Of a stretch of DNA of 64,000 nt, positions 48,641-60,995 are shown one piece after another. Below the pieces are notes generated by a model. It ran no database searches and was not told the DNA's origin. It saw nothing but the letters and a program-made list of their open reading frames with translations. The first letter of the stretch is position 1, and every line of letters starts with the position of its first letter. The position numbers were made by a program, and so were the translations under genes. The stretch comes from Delphinapterus leucas (lineage: Eukaryota > Chordata > Mammalia > Artiodactyla > Monodontidae): positions 4,211,943 to 4,275,942 of the forward strand of contig NW_022098045.1 of the NCBI RefSeq assembly GCF_002288925.2. The letters are read 5' to 3'.

Positions 48641-50280
48641 CCCAAGTTAGTTACCTGCTTTAAACAATATTCCAAGTTATGAGAAAATGGGCCTTAGGTC
48701 AAAAAAACTTCAGTGTGATTATTATACATACATGTAATTTTTCTTTTTTTTATTTCATGTGTCTTTATGTATACATTTTCTCACTGAGTCTTATAAAGTT
48801 GGTAATGAAACGACTAACATCTTGATATGGAAAACAGAATCTACCTCTATGTAAAGTGGCCCTTATTGTCATTTTTAGTGCACAGTAGAAAATAAATGTG
48901 TAGATACTCTTGATATAAAGGTTAAGAAATATATTTTTTAAAACATTTATAGCACATTTACTATGTGCCAGGCACCATGTTTAGAAATAAGGTATACCAT
49001 ATAGCCTGGTGAATGTGTGAACTAATAATTGATCACGTTAGAGGCTGATGGGTGTTTTATTATGACCCTTAGGCAACAAACAAAGCCAAACTTCTCTGAG
49101 CCTTCTTGTGTTTCATTCCTTCTCTTGTGCTAAATTCCCTTTCCATTTGCTTCCAATACTTATCTGTTATCTTCTGTTCTCAAAATGTTCTGTGAGTGTT
49201 TTCTTAACTTCATTGATTGCAAAGGTCTATATTCTGCAGCCATCTCTTTCCACTTCTCATCTTCATTACTCTTTTATGCTTCTGCTCTTGGCCTAACTAA
49301 CACTCTCAGAATCCTTCAACTGAATCCCCTTCATGCCTGGCTACATCACAGAGAGTTGTGTTCCCTTTCTTGGCCTGGCTTGAAACTCTCCATCTGTCCA
49401 TGGGTCTGCTTCTCTTATAGCCATCTTGAGGAGAGACTGCTAGTTCTCCCAAGTCCCACACTCAGGGCCTGAAAGTTGTCTGATGGAAACTGTTTCCAAA
49501 CCATGACACCTCAGTAGTTTTTTGTTGTTTTTTTTTAAGTGTACATTTCAATGGTTTTAGTATATTCACAAAGTTGTACAACTATCACTGCTATCTAATT
49601 CTAGAACATTTTCATCGCTTCAAAAGAAATCCAGTATCCATTAGTTGTCATTGCCTATTCCCTCTTCCCCGCAGTTCCTAGCAGCCACCAGTCTCCTTTG
49701 TGTCTATATAAATTTGACTGTTTTGGACATTTCATGTAAATGGAATCATACAATGTGTGGCTTTTGTGTCTGGCTTCTTCCACTTAGCATAATATTTCAA
49801 GGTCCATCCGTGTTATAACATGTATTAGTATTTCATCCCTTTTCTGTCTGAATAATATTCCATTGTATGGATATACCATTTTTGTTTATCCATTCTTCTG
49901 TTGACAGACATTTGGGATATTTCCGTTTATTGGCTGTTATGAATAACGTTATTATGAACATTTGTGTACTAGTTTTTGTGTGAACATATGTTTTATACAA
50001 AGGAATGCAATTGTTGAGTCATGTGGTTTAACCTTTTAAGAAATTGCCAAACTCTTGCATGGAGGCTGCACCATTTTATATCTTCATCTGAAGTGTATAA
50101 AGGTCCAATTTCTCCTCACCAACACTTGTTATTGTCCCTTTCTTAAAATGGCCATCCTAGTGGGTGAACTTGGCATCTTATTTTGGTTTTGATTTGTATT
50201 TACTTAATGACTAATGATGTTGAGTATCTTTCCATGTACTTATTTACCATTTGTGTATCTTTTTAATTTTTTTAATTACT

Positions 50281-50392
50281 ATTTTTGGCCCCGAGGCATG
50301 TGGGATCTTAGGTCCCTGACCAGGGATTGAACCCGGGCCGCCTGCAGTGGAAGCGTGTAGTCTTAACCACTGGATCACCGGGAAAGTCCCCT
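50281..50392 (-). mobile_element. CHR-1-like SINE nested in L1
   Basis: Reverse short copy with the head complement 'ggatcaccgggaaagtcccc' at the right and 'ggccccgaggcatgtggg' at the left. Confidence 0.82.
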
Positions 50393-50559
50393 TGTATATC
50401 TTTTTTAGAGAAATGTCTAAGTCTTTTGCCTGCTATTAATTTGGTTACTTGTCTTTTTATTATTCAATTGTATGTATACATTCTGGATACAAGTCCCTTA
50501 ACATGATTTGCAAATATTTTTTTTCCCATTCTTTGGGTCGTCAAAGGACACTTTTTTCT

Positions 50560-50846
50560 TTTAATTTATTTATTGTTTTTTTGTTTTTTTTTGGCTGCGA
50601 TGGGTCTTCGTTGCTGCACGAAGGCTTTAGTTGCGATGAGCAGGGGCTACTCTTCATTACGGTGCATGGGCTTATCACGGTGGCTTCTCTTTGTTTCGGA
50701 GCATGGGCTCTAGGCGCGCAGGCTTCAGTAGTTGTGCACAGGCTTAGTTGCTCTGCCGCATGTGGGATCTTACTGGACCAGGGCTCAGACCCGTGTCCCC
50801 TGCATTGGCAGGTGGATTCTTAACCACTGCGCCACCAGGGAAGCCC
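50560..50846 (-). mobile_element. CHR-2 SINE, long form, nested in L1
   Basis: Reverse copy. A duplication around AAAGGACA(C/T)TTT precedes and follows it. Confidence 0.92.
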
Positions 50847-53029
50847 CAAAGGACATTTTCTTGATAGTGTCCTTTGAAGGACAAAAGTTTTTAATTTTGA
50901 CAAAATGCAGTTTATCTGTTTTATCTTTTCTTGCTTATGCTTTTGGTGTCAAATCTAAGAAACCATTGCCTAATCTAATGCTTTGTATATTTGTACCTGT
51001 GTTTTCTTCTAAGAGTTTTATAGTTTTAGCTCTTACATTTAGATCTTATATCCCATTTTGAGTTAATTTTTGTATATGGTGTGAAGTAGGGGTCCAGCTT
51101 CAGTTTTTTGCATGTGGCTATCTAGTTGTCCTAGCACCATTTGTTCAAGAGACTGTTCTTTCCTCATTGAACGGTCTTTGCATCCTTGCCAAAAATCAAT
51201 TGAAATAAATGTTAGACTTTACTTTTAGGCTCTCTATTCTGTTGATCTCTATGTCTATTCTTATGCCAGTGCCACAGTCTTGATTACTATAATTTTGCGG
51301 TAAGTTTTGAAATCAGAAAATGTGAGTCCTTCAACTTTGTTTTTGTTTTTGAAGATTATTTTGGCTATTCTGGATACGTTGAATTCCCATACAGATTTTA
51401 TGATCAGCTGGCAGCTGGGATTTTTATAGGGATTGTGTGAATCTGTAAATCAAGTTGGGGTATATTACCATGTTAACAGCATTACATCTTCCTATTCATG
51501 AACACAGATTATCTTTTCATTTATTTGAATTTTAGGTAATTTCTTTCAACAGTGTTTTGTAGTTTTCAGTCTTGTACTTTAGTAAAATTTATTCCAAAGT
51601 ATTTAAATCTTTTTTATGTTATTTAAATGGAATTGTTCTTTTAATTTTATTTTCTGATTGTTCATTGATAGTATACAGAAATACAACTGATTTTTTTTAA
51701 TATATTGAGCATATGTCCTTCAATTTTGCTGAATTTGTTTACTAGTTCTAATAGGTTTTTAGTGGATTCCTTAGGATTTTCTGTGTTCAAGATCATGTCA
51801 TCTGGGAATAGGTGTAGTTTTAGTTCTTCCTTTCCAATCTGTATGCCTTTTATTTCCTTTTCTTGCCTAATTGCTCGAGCTAGAACCTCAAGTTCAATGT
51901 TGGATAGAAGTGGCTGGAAGAGACATCATTATCTTGTTCCTCATCTTAGGGGTAAAGCATTTAGTCCTTCACCATTACATATGTTAGTTGTTGGATTTTC
52001 ATTTTCAGGAAGTTCCCTTCTGTTCCTACTTTCTCAATAGTCTCTTAAAAGATGTCCCTCAAAATTTCTCAAAAACAAGAATGATAAATAATAATAATTC
52101 AAAAGACCCACTTCATTTGAGATTTATATCCTCTGGTTGTGACCCCTTTTGTCCCTCATCTTTGCTTTCACTCCTAGTCACTTCTTCATATTCACTGAAT
52201 CTTTCTGACCTGTATCTCACTCTTACTTTTCACTCTAAATGCCATCATCCTCCATCACGCTTTCAAAATTCGTCTGTTTATCAACAACTAAAAAATCTTA
52301 TACTTCCTGAAACAAAAGAGAAAAGAAAAAAAGAAAACTTACACTTCCTGATATTATAAATAGTACATGTTTACCATAAGTTTTTTTTTTTTTTAGAAAA
52401 TAAGATATAAATCAGGGAAACAAATCCTAGAGGTCCAACTAGAGATAACACTGTTATGTTTATATAAACATTTTATGTGTTATATAAAGATTATATATAT
52501 ATTATAAAGCATATATGTAAACATACACACAGACTTATAAAATTACCTGGCTTGTACTAATTTTTTTGGTTTTAAAGTTGGGTTTATTTTACAAATTTAT
52601 TTATAAGGTTTTCTTAAAATATATATAGACACATGAATGTATATATATATTTTTTGCTAGATTGGATCATTCTGCACATTAATTGTTAATATTCAGTTTT
52701 TTCCTACTGGCACTAAATCAAGGGTGTTTTAATTACCATGTCATTAAACATTCTTTAAAAATACATTTTATAATTGCTGCTATAGGTATGGATTTACCAC
52801 ACTTTTTAAAAAAATTATTGGACATTTAGGTTGCTTCTAATTTTTCACTATTATAAATAAAAATGAACCTTTATACATCTTCACAGTTTGCACTCTGATA
52901 TTTTCTTAGGGTAGGTTTTCAGAAATGGGATTAATGTTTCCTACAGTCTTGTTAAATAAGAGTATAAAATGGTCATAACAGCTATACTCTAACTAGCATT
53001 GTATAAGTATAATAATTTCTTTCTTCCAG

Positions 53030-53106
53030 TTCGGATTCTGAAATAATAGGTTATGCTTTGGACACACTATATAATATAATATCTAATGATGAAGAAGAAG
53101 AAGTAG
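53030..53106 (+). CDS. USO1: USO1 (p115) exon 4
   Basis: This is 77 nt. Its first base completes the Arg codon begun in exon 3. It then reads SDSEIIGYALDTLYNIISN and an acidic stretch DEEEEV, leaving one G of the next codon. It covers residues 74-98 of the p115 head. The acceptor is TTTCTTTCTTCCAG and the donor is GTAG|GTAAGT, close to consensus. The next constitutive exon, expected to begin with Glu-Asn-Ser after the shared codon, was looked for downstream and not found before 64 kb. Confidence 0.95.
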
Positions 53107-53587
53107 GTAAGTTTCTTTTACTGTGTTCTCTGTACATAAAATCAACTGGATTGTGCCAATTTTGCTGGTTTAAGGTTGAGTTTATTTTATAAATGTATTT
53201 ATAAGGATTTTTTCTTTTTTTCTTCTTTTTTTGGTTTTTGTTTTTCATCAGTAAAGGGAAGACATTAGCTTAGTTCCAGAAAAATATCTTTAAGATGATT
53301 GCTTTGTATGTGAATAGGAGATGGAATTAGATGCTTCTTTTTTAAAAAATATTTTTCCCTCTCTTTGTATTGATTTTAGTTGAGCAGAATGAATATTAGC
53401 ATTCTCTAGATTAAATAATCATTTTTGGCTATTGATTAAAAATCAAACTACTTTATTTATATGTTACCTGGTGAGCAGTATGAAGTTAGAGGGTTTTTCC
53501 TGATATATACTTAAACTTTTCACATAAGACTTATGTTAACTTATAAAGAGCAACAGTTTTTTAAATTTAGAAGGTTTTGTTTCGTTT

Positions 53588-53702
53588 TGTTTTGGTCACA
53601 CCACACAGCTTCCAGGATCTCAGTTCCCAGACCTGGGACTGAACCCAGGCCACAGCCGTGAAAGCCTGGAATCCTGACCACTAGGCCCACCAGGGAACTC
53701 CC
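53588..53702 (-). mobile_element. CHR-1-like SINE
   Basis: Reverse short copy, diverged. The left edge 'ttggtcacaccacacagctt' is the tail end and the head complement is 'caccagggaactccc'. Confidence 0.82.
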
Positions 53703-55025
53703 AGCATGTGAAATACTTGACTGGAAGCCTATACATTTTGTTCCATTTATTGTATAAACATGCACTGAGTAACATTTTACAGTGCTGTTGAAGAGTGCTT
53801 TCCTCATATCACATTGGCTGTTGTAGTAGGACACAGTGGGTCTTTCATTTTTCTAGACAATCAGAAGGGCAATATTCATGCATTTTATAAGTCTAATTTA
53901 GACGGAAGTTATAGGGTCTTCCAAAATCGGAGTAGACAAGGCATAAGGAAATGTAGATAATATTGAGTTTGCACATATTTTATTGAAATAAAAGTAGAAC
54001 AGAAATATATGTAGATATTAACTTCACAAAATACCAGTAGTAGGAACATTTGAAACTAGGTTGTCCTGAATAGTCACAATTTCTTAGACTTGAATATCCT
54101 TTTTCTTAAATTTTTATTTCTCTGTGATATCTAGGTGACAATTTGACTTTATTAATTTCTTTAGTAGAAAATCTTTAGTAAACATAATTTGGTTCCCATG
54201 GAAAAAGAGGCTGTCAGTCACATGACAATACTTAAATACAGTACACGCAAGAACACACTTTGAAGATAAAGATACTTCTCCTAGTCATTTCTCAGATGAG
54301 AAAATTAGATACAATACACTTGTTAGAAAACATTAAAGAAAAAGACTCTTCTTAGTTGTTTCAGATGGAAAATTTAGCTCTTTTCTAGTTTGTAGTGATA
54401 ATTTTTGTGTTTTAAAAAACTATATAGCATCAATTAGGTAGTTTTCCTTTATTATAAATTTGCAATCTAATAATGTTTAAAGTCTAACTTTTTGCTTCTC
54501 TTAAGGTATTTGGGCTCCTTATTTTTAATTCAACATCTAAAAATGATTCTTTGGATGAAACAGGATAAACGATTCTTTGGAGAAACAGTAGTAGAATCAT
54601 TTCTTCTAGGAAAGATTAAAATATGAAGTTAGGGTAATAGCCTGAAAGAGTCAATTTTTTAAAATCTAGATATTGAGAAATATGGCCCTCAGTTCTGTTA
54701 TTGATACTCTCTCTTTACTGCTTCATTAAAAGATAATTCTTAGCTGCCATAATGAACTTCATTTTAGAGTTCTTTACCTTGAGGATATTTTAATAACCCT
54801 TCAATTTATTGATAAATATGTCTCATAATCCTACATTTATAGCATATGCTATATCTCTATTAGGATATCTCAGATTTGAGTAAAATGAGTATGAGTCTCT
54901 TCTTTCAAGAGATTATATTGTTTATTTGATGTTTTTAAGCTCTTATTTATTTTATTGTGAATACTATTACATAAGAAACTTTTTTTTATCACCCACTTTT
55001 TATTTATTTCTGTCTACCTTTTCAG

Positions 55026-55037
55026 ATGATGTTGAAG
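55026..55037 (+). other. USO1: candidate 12-nt USO1 microexon (DDVE)
   Basis: Within intron 4, a pyrimidine tract ending CTACCTTTTCAG is followed by ATGATGTTGAAG and then GTAAAAG. Spliced after exon 4 (one G left over), the 12 nt read Asp-Asp-Val-Glu and leave the frame and phase unchanged. The insert would extend the acidic DEEEEV segment in the same style. The same acceptor could instead pair with a stronger donor, CAA|GTGAGT at 55109. That makes an 83-nt exon that stays open but shifts the phase. This is inferred from splice signals alone; I have no transcript evidence. Confidence 0.45.
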
Positions 55038-55934
55038 GTAAAAGATTGCATTTAATATGCATGATGCTTTTAGGCATAATTTCTGATAATATAAAAGGAC
55101 ACTGTCAAGTGAGTTTCTTCTGGCTGGTACAAAAAGTCTTGAGATTTGTTTCACTATATATGAATTTCTTCATGAAAGAGGAATATTTGATAATCTTATA
55201 TTACTATTTATTGTTTCTATGGCTACTAAATCTATTGTCCAGAACACAGAAAATATTCTAGTGCATATTTTAACAAAATTAAACTTTTTCTCTGGTAGGA
55301 CAATCTATTCGAATTACTTTTTATATACTTCCTGGGGAAAAAATTTTGAGGCAGTTTATTTAAAAATAAAAATAATATTTGAAAATGTATACATATATAT
55401 GTATACATATAAATTTTACCTATATTCAATAAGAACTGGAAGGTATTCCAGTTCAGAGAATACTTGTATGTTGATATTGTCCCTTTAAAATAATGCATGC
55501 ACAATAATGTCTGGTTACTGACATTTTTTATATTAATTTATAAAACTCACCAATACTGTCTTTCTTTTTTCTGGTGATCCTTTTCAAGTTCCATTTACTT
55601 TTAACATTATACTTCTTTTCCTCATAATTTAAGTAACCACATTTTATTTTGTTTTACCATTTTTCATGAGATCCTTAACTTTTTAAAATGAGGAAGAAAA
55701 AATCCTTTTCTAAAGTAAGTTTAAAATGGTACATAACAAAATTGCCTATACCTAACGAGAAACTAACAAAGAAACTAACTTATTAAGCTGTATAGCATTA
55801 CCTTTTGTGAAATTTGAACCCCTTGTTTGAAAGAAGATAATATTGAGCACTATGCCTTGACTCTTGTGACAGTGCTATTTCCTTGTTGAGTAGTACAGAT
55901 CAGTAGCTGTTGTTTCTATTATTATTTCATCATA

Positions 55935-56070
55935 TTTGTATAGAGCTTTAAATTTTACAGGCTTTTATGTCAATTATCTTATTTGATCCTCATAGCAACC
56001 TGTGAGGTAGGTGACATTTTTGTCTTTTCTAAAAAGATGAGAAAATGAAAACCCTGTGATCATGTAAATT
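55935..56070 (+). mobile_element. MIR fragment
   Basis: 'cttatttgatcctcatagca' and 'acctgtgaggtaggtgacat' match the MIR 5'-middle part. Confidence 0.65.
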
Positions 56071-56416
56071 ACATAGTATTGTCTAGTGAGTAGGGTAACA
56101 GGATTTTTTTTGATACATTTTTTTGTATTCCATAGATTTCTGATTTAATAAATTATGGCCATTTTTCTGACTAGATTCTTTATTAAATCTTATAATTTAT
56201 ATAACTAGTTTATACGATGCAGACAAATGTTAAAAAAATATAGGTGTACTTGTTTAACTAATTGACCACAGTGTAAAAGAAGGTTACTTGATATTCCCTC
56301 TGAGATAGGACTACTTTTATTAGAATATCTCTTTCTATAAAGCCGTTTTGTCCTCCATAATATGGGTTACGAACTTGATATAGAGTGGAGTTCCAAAGAG
56401 AAGGTCCAGAATGTTT

Positions 56417-56629
56417 GTTTTTTGTTTCTTTTTTTGGTATGCGGGCCTCTCACTTTTGTGGCCTCTCCTCTCCTATTGCGGAGCACAGGCTCCGGACGCG
56501 CAGGCTCAGCGGCCATGGCTCACGGGCCCAGCCGCTCCGCGGCACGTGGGATCCTCCCGGACCGGGGCACAAACCCGCGTCCCCTGCATCGGCAGGCGGA
56601 CCCTCAACCACTGCGCCACCAGGGAAGCC
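56417..56629 (-). mobile_element. CHR-2 SINE, short form
   Basis: Reverse GC-rich copy with a small internal duplication of 'cctctcct'. The target duplication CCAGAATGTTT lies at 56406-56416 and 56630-56640. Confidence 0.93.
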
Positions 56630-57839
56630 CCAGAATGTTTTTTAATATTGTTTATACCACTGGAAAAAATACAACTAAATACATATGAAGAATAAATGTA
56701 TATACAAATATTTAGTTAAAAGCCAGTTACATAAATAGGCCTGAAATGTTTCCAGAGGTATATAAGGACTTTTTAAAAAGCAATCTTTAATTTCATGTAC
56801 CTGTCATAGGTTTATTTTCACTATAATATCAAAGGGCCATTTTATTCTTAATTTTTCATTTATCTTACAGTAAAGGGACATTGACTTTTACAGGTTATGA
56901 TAAGTATACCAAGTATCAGCTATATCATCCTATCAGCTATAGGATGTAAAAAATAGACTCAGCTGTAGAATTTTTAAAATATATTGGATGAGAAAGGATG
57001 GTTAATTGTCTCACACCTTTGCTTACATGTGAAATAGATATAATATTTCATGAATCTAGTTTTGGTTTACAACCTTTAGATATAATTAATGTAGTAGTTT
57101 TAGCTTAATTTACTTCTACATCAAAATAGCTTTGTATGTTACTTTAATTGCTTAGCAAAGCTTTGTAGGACTCTACATTAAAATTCAGAAGTGCTGTCTT
57201 AAGACTATAACTTAAAGGAAGTAGAGTATATCTCACTAACACTTTTTTAGTTGACAATGTTAAACCAGAAGGAGCTGTAGATTCCTGGAACTGGATCATA
57301 TTTTACTAGTTCAATTCAAAACATAGATCTTAATTATATACTGCTAAGCTATAGTATTTTATACAGTATAGCTACAGAATAAATTGAATGTACAGTATTA
57401 AGTCTACTTCCTGCTAAGTTATTAGCATGTGCTCAATGCATACACTGAATTAAGCTTTTTCTTGGGTTAAACCTGTGTTCCTTAAAGTATAGCACAAAAG
57501 ACCTAGAGTTCTCTGTATTAAAAGTTGTCTATGTTAAATAAACGTAACATAGTATAATCCCGCTCTGAAACTTCACAAAATTTACATTCGTATAGTAAAT
57601 ACTGAGGATCCTGCAATAAAGAAACCTGTTCAATTTTGTTTAATCCAAATACATTTTTACACCTGCACTTGCTTTCATGAGATACCTGTTAACATGCCAC
57701 ACAATGCTGCATTTCGAGAAATGCTAACCAAGGCTTAAACCCACAGCTTAATTGTTTGTATTTATCCACATAAAAATATTTCAGCATTTTTTAAATATTT
57801 CATGGGAAGAATCCGTCAAGTCTGTATATGGTTTTCCTC

Positions 57840-58082
57840 CCTTTCTTTCTTTCTTTCTTTCTTTCTTTTTGGCTGCATTGGGTCTTTGTTGCTGTGTGCG
57901 GGCTTCTCATTGCGGTGGCTTACTCTTGTTGTGGAGCACGGGCTGTAGAGCGCAGGCTCAGTAGTTGTGGCGCACAGGCTTAGTTGCTCTGCGGCACGTG
58001 GGATCTTCCCGGCCCAGGGCTCGAACCCGTGTCCTCTGCATTAGCAGGCGGATTCTTAACCACTGCACCACCAGGGAAGCCC
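57840..58082 (-). mobile_element. CHR-2 SINE with (CTTT)n tail
   Basis: Reverse, slightly shortened long subtype whose A tail has turned into a (CTTT)n microsatellite at about 57840-57868. Confidence 0.9.
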
Positions 58083-59878
58083 TTCATCCCTTCCTTTTAA
58101 GATTAACTTACAAGTCTTTGAATATTCTCCCAAATGTCAATGAATTTTATTTTGAGCTCTTCTCTAGAAGTCACAATCTTTGGGCCCAAGGGCATTATCT
58201 GTCTTATAAGCAAGATTGGCCACTTAGTATTTTAAATAATAAGTTCCTAATATTAAAAATTTGGAGGTTTTGCATCAGTTTTTAGATTTTAAACTTCTCT
58301 TTTTAAAAAATCTGAAGACCGACAACACCTGGGCCTGCATTCTCCCACGGCAGAGTCAGCTGGAGCTGAGTAACTGCTGCTTTCCTTAGATCGGGCACGT
58401 ACTCTCCATCCTTTCTGTAGTCTTATACCTGGCCTGCTTCGTTTACGTACATTACTGTCTTGTCCCTGTAGTTGAGTTTATATTCTCTACTGTATTCACA
58501 CCACTCAAATAAAAACCATTGTAAAATAAATTATATTTCAAAAGCATTTTATTAATTATATACCCAAGTGTTGTTTCATGCAATAAATATGAAAATATGC
58601 AAATGCAAAATAGCCCTACAAAGCATCGCAATTAGGTCGTTGCATTGCTGTGATAGTAGTTTCTAGAGGGAAACAGTTCTAAGGTGGAGACAGTTAAGTT
58701 ACTTGCCTTTTCAACATAGATTTCTCATGTATTTGGAGAGCTGTTTTCACATATGTGGGCCACTTTTTGTAGTTTTCTTTATCTGCTTTTTTATCTATAG
58801 AATTTCATTAGAATTTGGCTAGGTATTTGTTCTTGGTACCATCCGCCACAGAACCATGGTTTGTTAGGGTTCCAGGGTAGGTAAAAACAAGTTAGGCTCA
58901 TTAGCCCAGCGAATCTTGTGAAATTTTATTGTATACAGGGCATTTACCTACCATACCATGGGAATCAGGGCTCTTATTCATAGCTGATTCCAAAGAGGGA
59001 GATTTTCAGGAGATTTTATTAGCTCCCAAATTTCCATATCTTTTCCAATTTGTCATCTCCCTTTCCATCATCATGTCACCTTGCAAATAAAATGGGAAGG
59101 GTGTGCACTCTTGCTACTTAACCAGTCTGAGTTTTTTTTCCAACTCCATGGTAAATTCAACTTTGAGCATTGAAAACCACAATGTACCATGCAAAATTTT
59201 ACGTTCAGAGATGTTTGAATAATTAGGGCACAGGATTTTGTCTGCTCCCAATGGAACAACAGGAAATCTTTTAAGCAGATCAATGATAGATATCGTCCCT
59301 TGAGTCCACGCTAGTTATGTTTGAGTATTAGACTTCCTTCTGATTAATATTAGACCTTTGTAGCATCAAGCCTTTGCCACTTTAACTTAATACCCTTGAC
59401 ATAATAATTGTGCAGTAACATGTAGATAGCTTTCAAGCTATCTGTTTTGCCCCCCTCTATCTGTTTTTCCTGAAATAATGGAAATGTTTCAGTGGAGATA
59501 ATGACTGCTTCCCTAAACAATTCTTCCGAAGCCACCATTAATCTAAAAAATTAAACTTGAAGGGCAAAAATTAATAGTTTACTAATGTTACAAATCCAGG
59601 AAATTTATTTTTATTTGGCATCCAAACAACCATAAACTCAAGTAACTACTTATTTTGGGAGATTGCATGCAACTCTTATGAGAAAGAGATATAAGGTAAA
59701 ATATCAATAACAGGATTTGCTTACAGACAAGCATGTTTCTGGGAATATCATAGGATATACGTTTCTTTAAACATCTTTTGCATCTTGGTGATAATATTAA
59801 TAGTAACCTTACAAGAATCTCAAAATTTTTTTGAATCATCAAAAGAAGATTTATGTTCTGTATAATTTTAAAACTTGA

Positions 59879-59997
59879 GGGAATTCCCTGGTGGTCCAGT
59901 GGTTAGGACTCTGCACTTTCACTGCCGAGGGCCCAGGTTTGATCCCTGGTCGGGGAACTAAGATCCCACAAGCCGTGTGGCGCAGCCAAAAGAAACA
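59879..59997 (+). mobile_element. CHR-1-like SINE
   Basis: Forward short copy. The duplication AAAACTTGA flanks it at 59870-59878 and 59998-60006. Confidence 0.9.
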
Positions 59998-60043
59998 AAA
60001 CTTGATAGTACATGTACATGTATAGCATATAATAAATCTTAGG

Positions 60044-60260
60044 ACTGTGGTTCTTAAGGGCAGTTTGGCCCCTCCTGCCACCTAGAGGACATTTGTTAAC
60101 GTCTGGAAATATTTTTGGTTGTCACAACTTGAGGATTCGTAAGGGAGTGCAACTGGTATCTTGTGGGTAAAGGCCAGGGATGCTGCTAAACATCCTAAAA
60201 TACATAGGGAGTCTCTCACAACAATGTCATTGTGAATAGTGCCGAGGTTGAGAAATCCTG
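60044..60260. mobile_element. hAT-Charlie non-autonomous element (MER-type)
   Basis: The ends 'ctgtggttcttaag' and 'ggttgagaaatcctg' form short inverted repeats. The body has 'ggaaatatttttggttgtca' and 'aggccagggatgctgctaaa', familiar from a common MER DNA element. The subfamily name is uncertain. Confidence 0.65.
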
Positions 60261-60284
60261 CTTTAGAGATGATGATGTTGCTGT

Positions 60285-60530
60285 TGTTAGTTGAGCACTT
60301 ATTATTCACCAAGTACTGTGCTACATGTTTTATCAATACTTATTTTGAATCCTCAAATAAAACCCTGTGTGAAAGAAAATTGTTCCCATTTTACAATTAA
60401 GGAAACTGAACCTTGATATATCTGGGCTATTTGCCCAAAGTAATGTGACTAAATGGATGAATATGGGCTTAATTGGTCTGACTCAAAAACCTTTGTGAGC
60501 TTCTTCCTTTTTACTGTATTGCCTCTCAAG
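60285..60530 (+). mobile_element. MIR SINE
   Basis: 'tgagcacttattattcacca', 'cccattttacaattaaggaa' and 'tactgtattgcctctcaaga' follow MIR from start to end. Confidence 0.75.
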
Positions 60531-60659
60531 AAAGTATTTGACTACTCCATACCCTAGCCATTCTGTTCATAAACAAATTACTTTTGCCTGTGTTAGCAAT
60601 TTCTCTTTTGTATTTTAGCAATTTCTCATTTCTCTTTCATGTTCAGAGATAGTACTTGA

Positions 60660-60995
60660 CAGTTAATTGCTCCTTTCTCTTTGAAACACTTTTTCACTCA
60701 TTTCTCAGTCTCCACTGTCCCCTGATTTTCTTTCTGTCTCATGGTGCTACTTTTTCTTTGTCTCCTTTGCTGTTTTCTTTCGTCTCCCCAGCCTCTTAAC
60801 ATTGGAACATTCCAGGGCACGGATTTCTTTCCTTCTCTATTCTTTCCTTTGGTGATCTCATCTAGGCTTGTGACTTCAAATATAGTCTGTATGCTTGCCT
60901 CTCAAATATATGTGTCCAACCCAGACCTCTCCACTGATGTCCATAATTGTATATTCAAATACTTACTTGATATCTCCAATTGGATTTCTTTTCCC
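60660..60995 (+). mobile_element. L2 LINE fragment (copy A)
   Basis: 'ttggtgatctcatctaggct', 'gtgtccaacccagacctctc' and 'acttacttgatatctccaat' are from L2 ORF2. It ends at an antisense L1. Confidence 0.7.

Larger units (their letters stand above)
49515..52060 (-). mobile_element. old L1, antisense, interrupted by two SINEs
   Basis: From its 3' end ('tcaatggttttagtatattc') through 'ttgccaaactcttgcatgga', 'aagaccattgcctaat'-like and 'gattactataattttgcggt' blocks, up to 'tttcattttcaggaagttcc'. This is about 2.1 kb of degenerate antisense L1 3'UTR and ORF2. Confidence 0.8.
46025..53029 (+). other. USO1: USO1 intron 3 (7.0 kb)
   Basis: GT-AG intron holding two MLT1-like LTRs, one forward and two reverse full or near-full CHR SINEs, one short CHR-1 copy and a long antisense L1. 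The unique stretches at 46025-46929, 48641-49514 and 52061-53029 show nothing recognisable apart from AT-rich sequence, a poly-T at 52379-52394 and a MIR-like piece near 48945. Confidence 0.9.

Noticed and set aside
45796..53106. USO1 exons as a processed pseudogene
   Set aside because: Introns with canonical GT/AG sites separate the exons and no frame damage is seen.
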